From contig SKCR01023749.1 of NCBI GenBank assembly GCA_019454045.1, positions 124,001 through 188,000 on the forward strand: a stretch of 64,000 nt of DNA. The letters run 5' to 3'. The notes below the pieces were generated by a model. It did not search any database. It was given only the letters and a program-made list of their open reading frames with translations, and was not told the DNA's origin. Source of the stretch: Zanthoxylum bungeanum (taxonomy: Eukaryota > Streptophyta > Magnoliopsida > Sapindales > Rutaceae). The translations under genes and the position numbers were made by a program. Numbering within the stretch: the first letter of the stretch is position 1; each line of letters starts with the position of its first letter. Below are positions 49,034 to 59,868 of the stretch, in pieces.

Positions 49034-50356
49034 ATGTCAAATAATAATAATAATGACTTCATAACATTTGCTTCGATCAAAGAGCGAAAGGAATTGATAC
49101 TCGACTTTGACGAAAAGTTGGAGCCACAACCTCAGTGTTGTATTTACCGAGTTCCTAAACATCTCCGCAAAATCAATGAAGAAGCCTACACTCCTCAGGT
49201 AATCTCAATAGGCCCTCTTCATCATTTTAACGAAGAATTATGTGCTATGGAAAAACAGAAGATAAGATTTGTAAGAGAGTTCGGCAATCGAATCAAAGAG
49301 GAGACGTGGCAGAAATTATTAAACTTCATAGGAGATAATGAAGAAGATATCCGTAACTGCTATGCAGAGATGCCTAAGACAAAGTTTGACAAGATGGAGT
49401 TTATAGAGATGATTTTATATGATGCTGTGTTTATCATTGAGTATTTATTGAGGTTCCCTCAGATTCACAGTGAATTTTCGATGAGTAACCTACGACGAGT
49501 AAGATTTTCTATTCAGACGGACTTGTTATTACTGGAAAATCAGCTTCCATACTTCGTCCTTGATGGACTATATAAGTTAGCCTTCTCCGAACATGTTGGA
49601 GTATATCCTCCCTTCTTTCACCTTGCTTTTCAATTTTCTTGTGCGATATGTTGTATAAAATGTCTCAAGAGAAGGAAAATAAATTTTGCTCTGATCTGAG
49701 TCGTGAGGAATTTAACCATTTCACTGATCTGAGAAGATGTGCTTTGATAAGGATGCACAATGTAGAGTTACAGTCTGGTGAAATAGATTTACCTTGTGCT
49801 GTCAAACTGCACGAGTCTGGAGTGAAGTTTAAGCATTTTGAACGATCAGAATGCGTACTTGACATAAGAGTTCGAAAGAAAAAGCTGCTATGGATCCCCT
49901 GCTTCAACTTTCCCGAGCTTCAAATTCCAAGATTGAAATATATGATGACACCGAATGTTTTTTCGTAATTTAATGGCCTTGGAGCAGTGTCATTACCGGG
50001 ATCAAACCCACATATGCAATTACATTGATTTAATGGATCGACTTATCAACACTGAAGCGGATGTAAATTTGCTTGTTGAAGCGGAAATTATTTCTAATTT
50101 TGTGGGCGACAATGCTAGAATAGCAAATATGTTCAACAAACTTTGCGTACACATTTCATTAAGTAATTCCTGTTACTACGTCGATGATGGAAACTACTTG
50201 AAAGAATATAATAAGAAACGTTGGAACCGTGCTAAGGCAACCTTGAGAAGGGTTTACTTTAGCAATCCTTGGAGAGGCACCGCGACTGTTGCTGCAATTT
50301 TCCTCCTCGTAATCACGCTGATACAAACCATGTGTTCTATCAAGTCAGTTGTGTGA
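49034..50356 (+). pseudogene. DUF247 copy 2 (complete length, two frameshifts)
   Basis: A plant DUF247 protein of about 440 codons, the usual length for the family. It starts at ATG 49034 after the probable UTR intron; the upstream in-frame TTG is not needed. Order of features: IYRVPKHLRK, YTPQVISIGPLHH, EMILYDAVFIIEYLLR, TDLLLLENQLPYFVL, then DLPCAVKLHESGVKF, LMALEQCHY, YLKEYNKKRWNRAKATL and a C-terminal membrane helix (ATVAAIFLLVITLIQ). Two single-base losses, both in T runs, at about 49632 and 49963, shift the frame, so it is probably a pseudogene unless these are sequencing errors. Copy 1 keeps the frame at the first of these sites. Molecular function is unknown; some grass DUF247 genes act in self-incompatibility, but nothing here supports that role. 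Confidence 0.88.
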
Positions 50357-50769
50357 TTTCACAATTTCTATCACGTGGTATGTATTTTCAGTTGAAATCT
50401 ATTCAACCATTTGCAATGTCTTCTCTCTGCTAGAGGCTTTTTTTCCCCCCCTCCAATTCTTGTGATTAGTGTACTGGTTTGGAAATTACAAGTTCTGAAG
50501 TCCAGTAAATATTGAACAATGTTTCTAAAGCTTTCTGTTAATTAATTAATTAACTGTTGCATTTACATTTTATAATCTCCTCTTAATAGGCTTTTTGTTT
50601 TTTTTTCTTTCAGTATAAATCTGGAATTAATTGACTGAACAAATTCATCATTTTTAGATTACAATGTACTTATTCTTCCTCTAATTTGTGAATTTTTCCT
50701 AAAAAATTATAACAAATTGCTGTCGTGAGAGAAAATGGTATTTTTTTTCTTAAGATTAAAATGGAAAAT

Positions 50770-50804
<35 letters not shown>

Positions 50805-51060
50805 CTATGGACTTTTGCAATCCCATCACAATGTCACAAAATCTATCGCAAAGTTCATCTCAAATCATGTAATTTATTTATTTTTTCCTTCTAAGTTTGA
50901 TAGATAGAAAAAGGACATTTTTATTGAAATTGATGATTTTTTTTTTTTCTGAAGGTGGATATTTTAGATTCGGTTTGTTTGTTTGTTTGTTTATTTATTT
51001 ATTTTAAAAAATTCTGTTTAAGTTTTCAAACCATTCAATTTAAGAATTTTGAACCATATG
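50357..51060. other. Flank of DUF247 copy 2, T-rich
   Basis: No gene. Similar to the 3' flank of copy 1 (30919-31550). It contains a poly-T run of about 29 bases (50774-50802) and TTTG/TTTA simple sequence near 50978-51003. Confidence 0.55.
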
Positions 51061-51458
51061 ATTTTTTTTCTTTCAAATTTCAGCCTTCGAAAATCAGTAT
51101 TTCTTCCTTTCTTTATCCTTGCTTTTTTGGATTCGTCTGCCCTGATATATATGTCTAATAAAATAAGTCATGAGGTGGAAGTCAAACATTTCACTGATAT
51201 GAGAAGATATTTTGTGAAAAAGAAAATGCACTATGTCAAACATAAGGAGTTGAGGGGTGCTGAAAGAGATTTATCTTGTGTTTTCAAACTGCAAGAGTCT
51301 GGACTGGAGTGACGTTTAAGAGTTTTAAAGAAGCCGAATACTTCATTGAGATGCGAGATCGAAAGAAAAAAATGCTAAGGATCCCTTACTTGAACTTTCC
51401 TAAATTTAAAAAGAGTTTTTTGAGGTTGCTTAATAAGGTAAAATCTGTGCACGATTAA
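51061..51458 (+). pseudogene. Second DUF247 fragment downstream of copy 2
   Basis: A diverged piece of the middle to C-terminal part of DUF247. In one frame it has VEVKHFTDMRRYF, LSCVFKLQESGLE and a stop near 51312; the adjacent frame continues with FKSFKEAEYFIEMRDRKKKMLRIPYLNFPKF to 51458. The match to copy 2 (FNHFTDLRRCAL, DLPCAVKLHESGVKF, LDIRVRKKKLLWIPCFNFPEL) is clear, with one frameshift. N-terminal half and membrane helix are absent. It suggests a former tandem array of three or more genes. Confidence 0.75.
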
Positions 51459-52100
51459 GGTTAGTATATTTGTATTGTGAATTCATTTTTTCATTTTGTT
51501 ATATATGTAAATGATTTATTTGATTAATAATGCATGTATGATTAAATTTTTAGTGGGTTAAATTTGGATTCATTCCATATTATTTAGGGATGTTGTTCTC
51601 TTCATTGATATACGTGCATTAACATGTTATTCTAATCTCAAAAGCATGATTAATTAGTATTTAATTTATCCCCATATGTAATTTTCTGCATTTTTTTTTT
51701 ATTTTTGAAAACTTTTTTTTGCTGACTTTAGGCATTAAAATCTTACTGTTTACAAATGATAATCACATGTTCTAAGTTATTTTAGAAACTAGGACATGAG
51801 ACCTTTAATTTGATATATCATTTGTTTAATTTAGATTAAAATTGAATAAGAGATGGACCTTAGAAATTGGCTAATCGAGTCTATTTTTGCCCTGAAAATC
51901 AATCCTAGAAGGCGAAAATAGCATGTCATTTGCATTAGAAAATCAGACGACATGTCGTTTGTGTTCATGGCAGTTATGTAAGACACATCGTACAGGTGGT
52001 GCTGAAATAAACCACATGCCGGATGAGAAGCAGTTATCCGTTTGGGACCAACATGTCATCCGACGTGAGAGGTTCTCGTCCACATCTGGATTAATTATGA
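51459..52100 (+). mobile_element. Leader fragment related to copia G
   Basis: Positions 51760-51900 are similar to 41150-41310 of copia G (AACTAGG(A/T)CATGAGA, GATATATCATTTG). Positions 51910-52075 carry decayed versions of its palindrome array, including GACGACATGTCG near 51946 and ACATGTCATCCGACG near 52051. No LTR or coding part of that element is attached. Left of 51760 I see only AT-rich sequence. Confidence 0.65.
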
Positions 52101-52134
52101 ATTGTAATATAAAAACTAATATTTAATTTAAATC

Positions 52135-52572
52135 TGGATTAGTTCTTGACAAATTTTGTTACCGCCTATATGGTTGATTTTATTTATTTGGCATAATTGA
52201 GCATCTAACTAATTTTTTTTTTATAGACAAATGTTATCATCGCCTTTATGGCTGGTATTATATGTTTGGGCCAAATTAATTCATAAAGTAAATTAATTGA
52301 GTAATAACGACAAATTATACACTATAAAAATAAGATATCTTTATATTTGAAATATTAAAAGTGGATCTCCTAGCCCCTACCTTTTTAATTTATTATTGCA
52401 TCGAAATTTAAAAATTCTCATCACTTAAATCAACTCACTCTCTTTTTACTCGAATTGTTATTTTAATTTTACTAAATATATTCTCTATAGATTGACCATG
52501 GACTTACTGGGTTATTTTATTACTTTGACACTCTTAAAATAGAGAGTAAAAAACCACTTTATGAGTGTGTCA
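52135..52572 (+). mobile_element. 3' part of an Athila-like LTR
   Basis: Two ACCGCC hairpin motifs (52161 and 52239), an AAAAGTGGATCTCCTAGCCCC phrase and a GTGTGTCA terminus align with the last third of the solo LTRs. Only about 440 bp remains; the 5' part is replaced by the copia G leader fragment. Confidence 0.7.
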
Positions 52573-52578
52573 AGTTTT

Positions 52579-52595
52579 TGACGCCGTTGTCGGGG
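52579..52595 (+). promoter_or_regulatory. Athila-type primer-binding site
   Basis: TGACGCCGTTGTCGGGG differs at two positions from the TGGCGCCGTTGCCGGGG primer site common in Athila elements, and lies six bases after the LTR end. It confirms that the fragment at 52135-52572 was a 5' LTR. The internal region is gone beyond 52606. Confidence 0.75.
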
Positions 52596-52606
52596 AATAT
52601 AATTTA

Positions 52607-54531
52607 TGTTGGACAATTATGACCCAAAGCGTCAATATTTGTACAGATCATGGTGTTGTTGTACAAATTAACTATGTAACAAAAGAGATTGCACTCTTAT
52701 CATTTGTGATTAGGTCACCTAGATGTATAAATGATAAGAGGTCCTTATGATTAGTTTCTGGATTGAGATGATATAAGACAGTATCAGTCCACGAATGATT
52801 AATCATTAAATATCCATAGTCGTAGTATTATCGAGACTGGACATCGATAATGCGGAATAGACTAGTATTACACTTGTGCGTGTTATGGAAGCGTAACAGC
52901 ATAGTTCTCAGATATTTGGGTATTGGATACTCATGCAAGTGTAATAGGAGGTTGTGTTTACCGATGGTCCGGTAACAGCTTCGCTCTGGATAGACCCATC
53001 GGAATCCCATTGGTAGTATGACTATGTGTCTATGGGAATCCGTAATCAGGGTAGGTGTATTTGGTCTTAACCTGAGACTTGCATCGCTAATACTTGTGAC
53101 AATCAGTATGCTTTAATTTTAGTCGTCCTGGCTTTAACCGGTTCTGTGTACGCCTCTGCTGGATATATTGAGAATCGTAGTATGTTAGGTGTGATGTCAA
53201 GACAGAAGTATCACTCCAGTAATAGTGGAGATGATGTCACGTATGATACGTTACTAGTACTCTTATGTACTGCAGTCATCGGGATATTATGACTAGGTCA
53301 TGTATATCCGATTATAAAGACTAGTTACCAGACATCCGACATGTGCTTCGTACAGGGCAGACACAATTCCAGCCCCAGGCCTAGCACGTGACATCTGATA
53401 TTGGATCGCAATAGGCAATACTACGTATACTACGCTTGACATAGATTATATATATTCCAGTAAGAACATTTCTGGAGAATTGGGTAGGCACGGTGCTTTG
53501 CTAGAAGCCAACCATGTCTTGTAAATCGGTAAGCACGTGGTACTCACTAAATCGGATAGTCCGATAACCGGATTTACTGCCAACATATCCAGAGGTCTCT
53601 TGGGTCGCTTCCCAAATATTCACCGATGGCAGTTGATTTAAATTAGAATTAATCTGGGATTAATTAAGTGAGAGAAAATGAATTTAGGATTAATTGAGGT
53701 ATTATTTAATCTGGGATTAAAAGTGTTCGGAAGAGAGAGAACGCGATTAATTTGGAATTAATCGGTAAAATAAATTTAATAGTTAAATTTGATTTTTCTA
53801 TTTAATTTATTCGTATGGGCTAAAATTAATATATCGGATATATTAATATGAATTGGATTTTATTACGAAATTAAATTGGACTTTAATACGAACGAACGAA
53901 TTAATTTAGAATTAATTCGTAAACGACGTTCGTAATATATTTACGAGGCATCGTTATTTAATTAAATTGTATTTAATTATTTAGCGACGAAAGTTCGTTT
54001 AATCGGATTAAAAGGATCCGAGCCGGGCAAATGTTCGTAAAGACATTTGAATTTTGAATTCAAATGTGAGGCCCACTTCACATGTGGTAGTTGGGAGAGT
54101 TGTTGGCATTTATGTCTAGCCACCAACTTTTCTGCTACCTTGGAATGGTTTTGGTGAAACCATTTACCCAACTACCTTGTTTAGGTAAAAGGGTAAATTG
54201 GTTTTACCTAAAGACATCTCTCTCTCTCATTAGAACACACTTGAACAAAACAAACCCTAATATACTCTCAAATGGGCGTGAACTTGGTGTCCCCCTCTCT
54301 TTGATTTTGTTGCAAAATCAATAAAGCCAGCACTTCATGGAATCAACCAAGGTGATAGGGAAACTAACTCAAGGGTTGGAATCATCACTCAAAGCTTGGA
54401 TCTTGGAGATCTCTTCTCAAATTTTAAAAGCTCAAATCCGTTCATTGTAAGTATATTCCGCAACTTATTATGATCTTTATCACATACTTTCATGCTTATT
54501 AGATCTTTGGCATGTTCTAGGAACACTAACA
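52607..54531 (+). mobile_element. 5' LTR (1.9 kb) of large-LTR element D
   Basis: Runs from TGTTGGACAATT to GAACACTAACA and is followed by an initiator-Met primer site. Its left 0.7 kb contains several perfect or near-perfect long dyads, for example CTCTTATCATTT/AAATGATAAGAG (52694-52705, 52729-52740) and TATTACACTTG/CAAGTGTAATA (52866-52876, 52936-52946). No coding frame. The large LTR and non-coding interior again fit a LARD-like element. Confidence 0.75.
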
Positions 54532-54532
54532 A

Positions 54533-54546
54533 TGGTATCATGAGCC
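54533..54546 (+). promoter_or_regulatory. Primer-binding site of element D
   Basis: TGGTATCATGAGCC, close to the initiator-Met primer site, one base after the LTR end. It sets D as plus-oriented. Confidence 0.8.
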
Positions 54547-56145
54547 AATTTTAAGCATGAAAATTTTAGGGTTCATGAGACAAAAATTTGGGGCTTTTAT
54601 GTTTTGAACATGATTCTTTCAAATTGATGCTTTGAGCATGCTTAGAATATGACAACTTAGAGTTATGCATGAATAAATTTGAAATAAATTGATTGGATCA
54701 AAAGTTAGAAAATCCTTCACATGGCCGAATGCTCACTGTTTGGACTGCACTTTGATTTTTCATTTTTTACACCATTGGATGTGTTTAAATGCATGATAAA
54801 ATGTTGATTGTTGGTTTGATTAGATTAGAATCAAAGTCAATAATGTTTATGTTAAAATCAAAGAGCATGATGAGCATGAAATGATGAATTTTGGATTCAA
54901 TTTTTGTTGAGCATGAAATGATGTGTTTTGGCTTCAATTTGTGTTGAGCATGAATTGATGGATTAAACATGATTAATTAAGTTAATTTGTATTTTGGAAA
55001 TATTGATTTTAATTAATTAATCATGGCTAATACACTTTAATTAAAATAATTGTGATATTTGGAATATTATAATTATGTTAATAAGCCTTTAATTATGAAT
55101 TGGGCTAAAAGTGTGTATTTGGGCTTAATGGGCTTAGTTTGACCAAGTTTGGTTTTGGACTTTTGGATTGGATCCAATTGGGCCCAAAACCAATTCCATA
55201 AAGTCCAAATACATCACTTGACCCTTTAAAGAATTTAATTGGGCCTAATAGGCCTAAATTGATTTGTTGGCAATAGAGTGATTCCTATTGGGCCTTGGCA
55301 TTTTGGGTTTGATCCATTATGGCCAAAGTCCTTGCCTTAAGAATCAATTAAAAGCTCATTGGACTTTAATTGAAATGACATTGGATGTTATTGGGCCTTT
55401 GAGACCCATTAAGATTGGATTTGGAATCCAAGTCTTTAAGGCTTGTAAGTAAGTGTAAATATTTTATTTGGAATTAAAATTGGAATTAGTATTGAATACA
55501 AATAAATTGGATTTAAAGTTGTAGTTCGATATAATTCAAGAATAAGTACTTTGAGTATTTATTCTTAAAAGAGTTTGACTCGCGCAAATCAAATCATTGT
55601 TTGAACATTGGATGGTCATTAATTCAAAGATTAATTAATTGGATTAAATTTTTTGAATAACATGATTTGTATGAATACATGAATGTGTTGTATGAATAAT
55701 GTATTTCAGATGGATATTAGAAGGGCGAGGGCAATTTTGGAAATTGTAATAAATTTAGAATTTATTAAATTGGACCTGCGTGTCCAGCATTTTATCTCCT
55801 TCTTCTTTGTATTTTTCTTCTCACCAATTCCCCTCAATGTAAATGAGGTTTCTTTATTGTATTATGTAATTGGGTAGAAGTTAGAATAGTTCTAGCCGGG
55901 GAGAGGAAAAAGAGTGATTTGTTCTAGGAACAATTTGTGAGATATTCATCCGTATATCATTATTAATTTATTTATTTATGGGCGCTTTATTATGTGTTTA
56001 GAATGCATGTTTAAGGGTGTATGATGATGAAACCTTAACAAAGATAATAAATTGGTTGCCAATTTGCACACGAAAAACCCTCAAACAACATTAAGCGTTT
56101 TTCCTTCCGTTGAGTGATTCTTACTCAAGATCCAAAGTTGGCATT

Positions 56146-56533
56146 GGTTTGTTGGCCAAAGTCAAGACCTTTGTCAATTGTGGATGTGTTTGAATCATAA
56201 AGGCTTTGTTCCATATCGGTGTCTTGTCCAAGTTGTGATTTGTTGGTCAAAGTCAAGATCAATTCTTGTCCATCAATATTGATTACGAAGCTTTTCATAT
56301 CAATGGGTCCCGCTTAACTGGAATCATCAAGCTTGTTGTGCCAAAGCCAAGGCTTAGTTGACTAGGAGGAAAAAGGTTAGGCAAATATATTGGATATATT
56401 GGCATATATATTGTATATATGTTTCAGACTTGGAGGTCCACCTACCGGATCTAGGAATTGGATAAGATCCAATTGATCTTAGAGATCTACCTAATTAAAT
56501 ATCATACAGCTTGTTGGCCAAAGTCAAGGTTGT
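56146..56533 (+). repeat. Four GGCCAAAG-type hairpin motifs in element D
   Basis: The motif TTGTTGGCCAAAGTCAAG or a variant is found at 56149, 56239, 56333 and 56511. Flanking pairs differ: GGT/ACC, TGAT/ATCA, AAGC/GCTT and ACAGC/GTTGT (one G-T pair). An inner CTTG/CAAG pair is conserved. The central GCCAAAG is shared with the loop motif of element A. Confidence 0.65.
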
Positions 56534-56764
56534 GTGTTATTTAACGAGATCCTAGCTCACTAGGAAACATGGTTTCCCGAGTACTCGACAGAGGGTTAGA
56601 GGCTCGCCGAAAATTAGTGGGAGGCAAGTATTAAATTTGCAATTTCGTTTAGATACTTGCCAATACGCGCTCATTTCAATTTTCGTCATTGTTTATTTAT
56701 AAAAATATTAGTTGGACTAATATTCAATTGTTGTTTTAATTAAACAGTTGGACTGTATTTAAAC

Positions 56765-57000
56765 TACTTCATTTATAGTTGATTATATAATTGGATTATA
56801 GTAATCAATATATTTGAATTTTGCCCTTCATTTATAGTTGATTATATAATTGGATTATAATAATCAATATATTTGGGTTTTACCGATCATTTATAGTTGA
56901 TTATATAATTGAATTATAGTAATCTATATATTTGATTTTAACCAATAATATTGTAATAAGTTATATAGTTAGACTATAGTAATCATTACATTAGAATGTA
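56765..57000 (+). repeat. 59-bp tandem repeat, about four units
   Basis: CATTTATAGTTGATTATATA recurs at 56770, 56829 and 56888, and a diverged fourth unit follows to about 57000. AT-rich, non-coding. Confidence 0.85.
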
Positions 57001-57501
57001 CCCGAAATCGTTGATTGGATAGTTAGGCTATTGGAATCAAGATAACTGAAAGATTAGCGTTTAGAACATAATCCTGGGTGAAAATGTCCTTAAGCGGCTT
57101 TAATTTTCAGATTGGGAATAAAATTTCAGGATGGTTCTGGAAACTAATAAGTTACTTTATTTGATAAAATAACATATTAGGCCTAAGCCCAGAGTTAAGC
57201 AAATAGTAGAGCATGATCTTTGGAAGATTCATGTGATGAGAACTTTAGTGCTTAATCCATTATGCTTGCCATAATGCCTCCTTAATTTCTTAATCAGAAC
57301 TAAGGATTAGATCCTTAAAGTATGATAATGAAATTAAAGGATCTTTATAGATATATTCTTAGATCTTAGAAGTATTAAATTGCAATAAACAACTCTTGGA
57401 GAGTTAATGACTATTCTCAAGGAGACCAAAGTCAAAGTTTGCAATAAGGCAAGAAGCACAAGGCGCACCTTACTTCGATATTCTATAAGTCCAAGGCTTG
57501 G

Positions 57502-58160
57502 TGATGAGTGGTAAAACTATCACTATTTCCCACTCATTTAACCTAATATTTTGTATAGATCTTGAGTTTTGTGAATATTTTGATGTGTTTTGTGTTATTT
57601 TATAGATAAATAAAGTCTCAGGACATTCTGGAGGTGATTTTGGGCCAAAATAGTGAAAACGGACAAAAAGGGCATTTTGGTAATTTTGGGCGTCGCGACG
57701 CCTAACGTGCGCCGAAACTTTGCTAACGTGCGCCTGGTCAATGAGTCAGAATCTGAGAAGTTTGACTTTGCTAAAATGCACTGTGCCACGTGTCACCATC
57801 ACAACCGATCTGCTAACGTGCGCCGTGCCATGTGTCATCATCCTACGGTGCCGACAATACCAATTGCCACGTGTACCACGTGTCATCCTACGTGTCACAA
57901 CGTCATCAGCCATGTCAGCAAGGCAAAGGTCAAATTTGCCACGTGTCGTGCCACGTCATCATCCACGTCAGCGGTCAAACAAGTCAAAGTGCCACGTCAT
58001 CATCAACCAATCACAACATGCCACGTGTCACCACGTGTGCAATCCTACGGTGCCGACAGTCACTATTGCCACGTGTGCCACGTCATCACCATGTCAGCAC
58101 AATTATTGAGCTCTTAGCCGCCTCCGTGGTACTGTTCTGGCGTCGCGACGCCAAAGACCT
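57502..58160 (+). repeat. Remnant of the 5' LTR (U3) of element H
   Basis: The first 120 bp follow the solo LTRs closely and the next 70 bp more weakly (GGGCCAAAATAGTGAAAAC against GGGCTAAAACGATGAAA). The part with the ACGT array thus sits where U3 enhancer sequence is expected. The LTR breaks off before its TATA box, minisatellite and ACCGCC array. All open frames here are by-products of repeated sequence. Confidence 0.65.
57689..58152. promoter_or_regulatory. Dense ACGT-box array between two 14-bp palindromes
   Basis: The perfect palindrome GGCGTCGCGACGCC occurs at 57689-57702 and 58139-58152. Between them lie about 16 ACGT cores. Seven are full G-boxes CACGTG (57787, 57868, 57877, 57940, 58022, 58032, 58070); the others are mostly CCACGTCA or AACGTG. 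CACGTG and TGACGTGG are known binding cores of plant bZIP factors (CACGTG also of bHLH factors). A segment of about 45 bp (CCTACGGTGCCGACA onwards) is present twice, near 57842 and 58044. Confidence 0.85.
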
Positions 58161-58220
58161 TGGCTTCTCAACTATCTTGACAAACCATTCTGTTTCAAAG
58201 TACCACCACTAATTGAAAGC

Positions 58221-59440
58221 TTGGAGTCACCAAAGACTGAACGAATCAAACCCTCGATTGAAGAACCACCGCAGTTGGAGCTAAAAGTACTTTCGAGTCA
58301 TCACATGTATGCAAATCTTGGAAACTCTTCTGAATTATCTGTTATTATTTCTTCTTCACTAACATTGGAACATGAAGAAAAGTTGCTAAGAGTATTGCGA
58401 GAGCACACAAAAGCCATTGGTTGGACTATAGCTGACATTCAAGGCATTAGTCTATCATTTTGCATGAACAAGATCTTGATGAACGATGAATACAAACCTA
58501 CAGTGGAGCATCAACAGAGACTTAATCCAATCATGAAGGAAGTCGTGAAGAAAGAAATCATCAAATGGTTGGATGCTGGCATCATTTACCCCATCTCAGA
58601 CAGTAGTTGGGTGAGTCCGATGCAATGTGTACCGAAGAAAGGAGGAATTACTGTGATCACCAATGAAAAGATTTAGCTAATTCCAACAAGAACAGTGACT
58701 GGATGAAGAGTATGCATGGATTACCGAAAGCTGAACAAAGCCACAAGAAATGACCATTTTCCGCTGCCGTTCATTGACCAGATGTTAGACAGATTGGCGG
58801 GACATGAGTTCTATTGCTTTCTGGATGGATATTCAGGATACAATCGATTTGCCATTGCACCAGATGACCAGGAGAAAACCACATTTACATGTCCCTATGG
58901 TACTTTTTCTTTCCGCGGGATGCCATTTGGACTATGTAATGCCCCTGCCACATTTTAGCGTTGCATGATGGCCATCTTCTCAGACATACTGGAGCAGAGT
59001 ATGGAGGTTTTCAAGGATGACTTTTATGTGTTTGGAGATTCATTTGATCATTGTTTGCAAAATCTTGAACAGGTATTACAAAGGTGCGAAGACACAAATT
59101 TGGTACTCAATTGAGAGAAATGCCACTTCATGGTGCAGGAAGGCATTGTTCTTGGACACCGGATCTCACAAAAGGGGATCGAGGTATACAAAGCAAAGAT
59201 CGAGACAATTGAAAAACTACCTCCACCAATATCTATCAAAGGGATTCGAAGTTTTCTTGGACATGTAGGATTTTACTGGAGATTTATCAAAGACTTTTCC
59301 AAATTGCAAAACCTCTTTGCAATCTTCTGGAAAAGGATGTGCCTTTCAACTTCACCAAAGAATGCCATGAAGCTTTTGAGATCTTAAAACAGAAGCTGGT
59401 TTCTGCCCCCATCATTGTAGCACCAAATTGGACCCTTCCA
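58221..59440 (+). pseudogene. Element H reverse transcriptase (Athila type)
   Basis: Gypsy RT with LTLEHEEKLLRVLREHTKAI, EIIKWLDAGIIYPISDSSW, VPKKGGITVITNEK, MDYRKLNKAT, HFPLPFIDQMLDRLAGHEF, YCFLDGYSGYN, MPFGLCNAPATF and the catalytic DD in FKDDFYVFG (about 59010). Stops interrupt it at 58674, 58704, 58959 and about 59113, and a frameshift near 59320 separates the RT end from RNase H. Most stops are best explained by TGG-to-TGA or CAG-to-TAG changes. The protease and N-terminal pol are missing. Confidence 0.9.
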
Positions 59441-59445
59441 TTTAA

Positions 59446-59810
59446 GTGATGTGTGATGCTAGTGATTTTACTGTAGGTGTAGTTTTGGGACAACGCAAAG
59501 CAAAAATTTTCCATGCCATTTACTACTCCAGCAGAACTCTAAATGAAGCTCAACTCAACTACACAACCACTGAAAAGGAGTTGCTTGTAGTTGTGTTCAC
59601 TTTTGAAAAATTATGTTCCTATTTGTTAGGTCCCAAAGTGGTGGTCTACACAAATCATTCAGCAATCAAATATCTGATCGAAAAGAAAGATGCCAAACCT
59701 AGATTGATCTGATGGATACTTCTTCTGTAAGAATTTGACATGGAGATTTGAGACAGGAAAGGAACAGAGAACCAAGTGGCTGATCATTTATCGAGGCTCG
59801 AGAATTGAGA
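59446..59810 (+). pseudogene. Element H RNase H
   Basis: RNase H domain of gypsy pol: [52 protein letters not shown] and [11 protein letters not shown], then VADHLSRLEN after stops at 59710 and beyond. The catalytic residues in CDASD and TTEKE are present. Confidence 0.88.
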
Positions 59811-59868
59811 AACAGCTGGCAAATAACTGTCACTCAAAGAAACTTTTCCAGATGAACAGTTATTTTCC

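Larger units (their letters stand above)
54547..57501 (+). mobile_element. Internal region of element D, no coding capacity visible
   Basis: Nearly 3 kb without a recognisable gag or pol frame. Positions 55080-55400 contain many TTGGGCC phrases. Positions 56140-56535 hold four copies of a CTTGTTGGCCAAAGTCAAG-like motif inside short dyads. A 59-bp tandem repeat follows at 56765-57000. The region is cut on the right by element H at 57502, and no 3' LTR of D is seen in the window. Confidence 0.6.

Noticed and set aside
49034..50356. DUF247 genes as self-incompatibility (S-locus) determinants
   Set aside because: Known for grasses only. No linked S-locus partner is seen and all copies here are broken.
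57653..58212. Three overlapping plus-strand frames of 126-154 residues rich in His, Cys and Thr
   Set aside because: All three frames are open because the repeated CCACGTGTCATC-type sequence lacks stop codons. No conserved domain and no start context; the region is best read as a regulatory array in U3.
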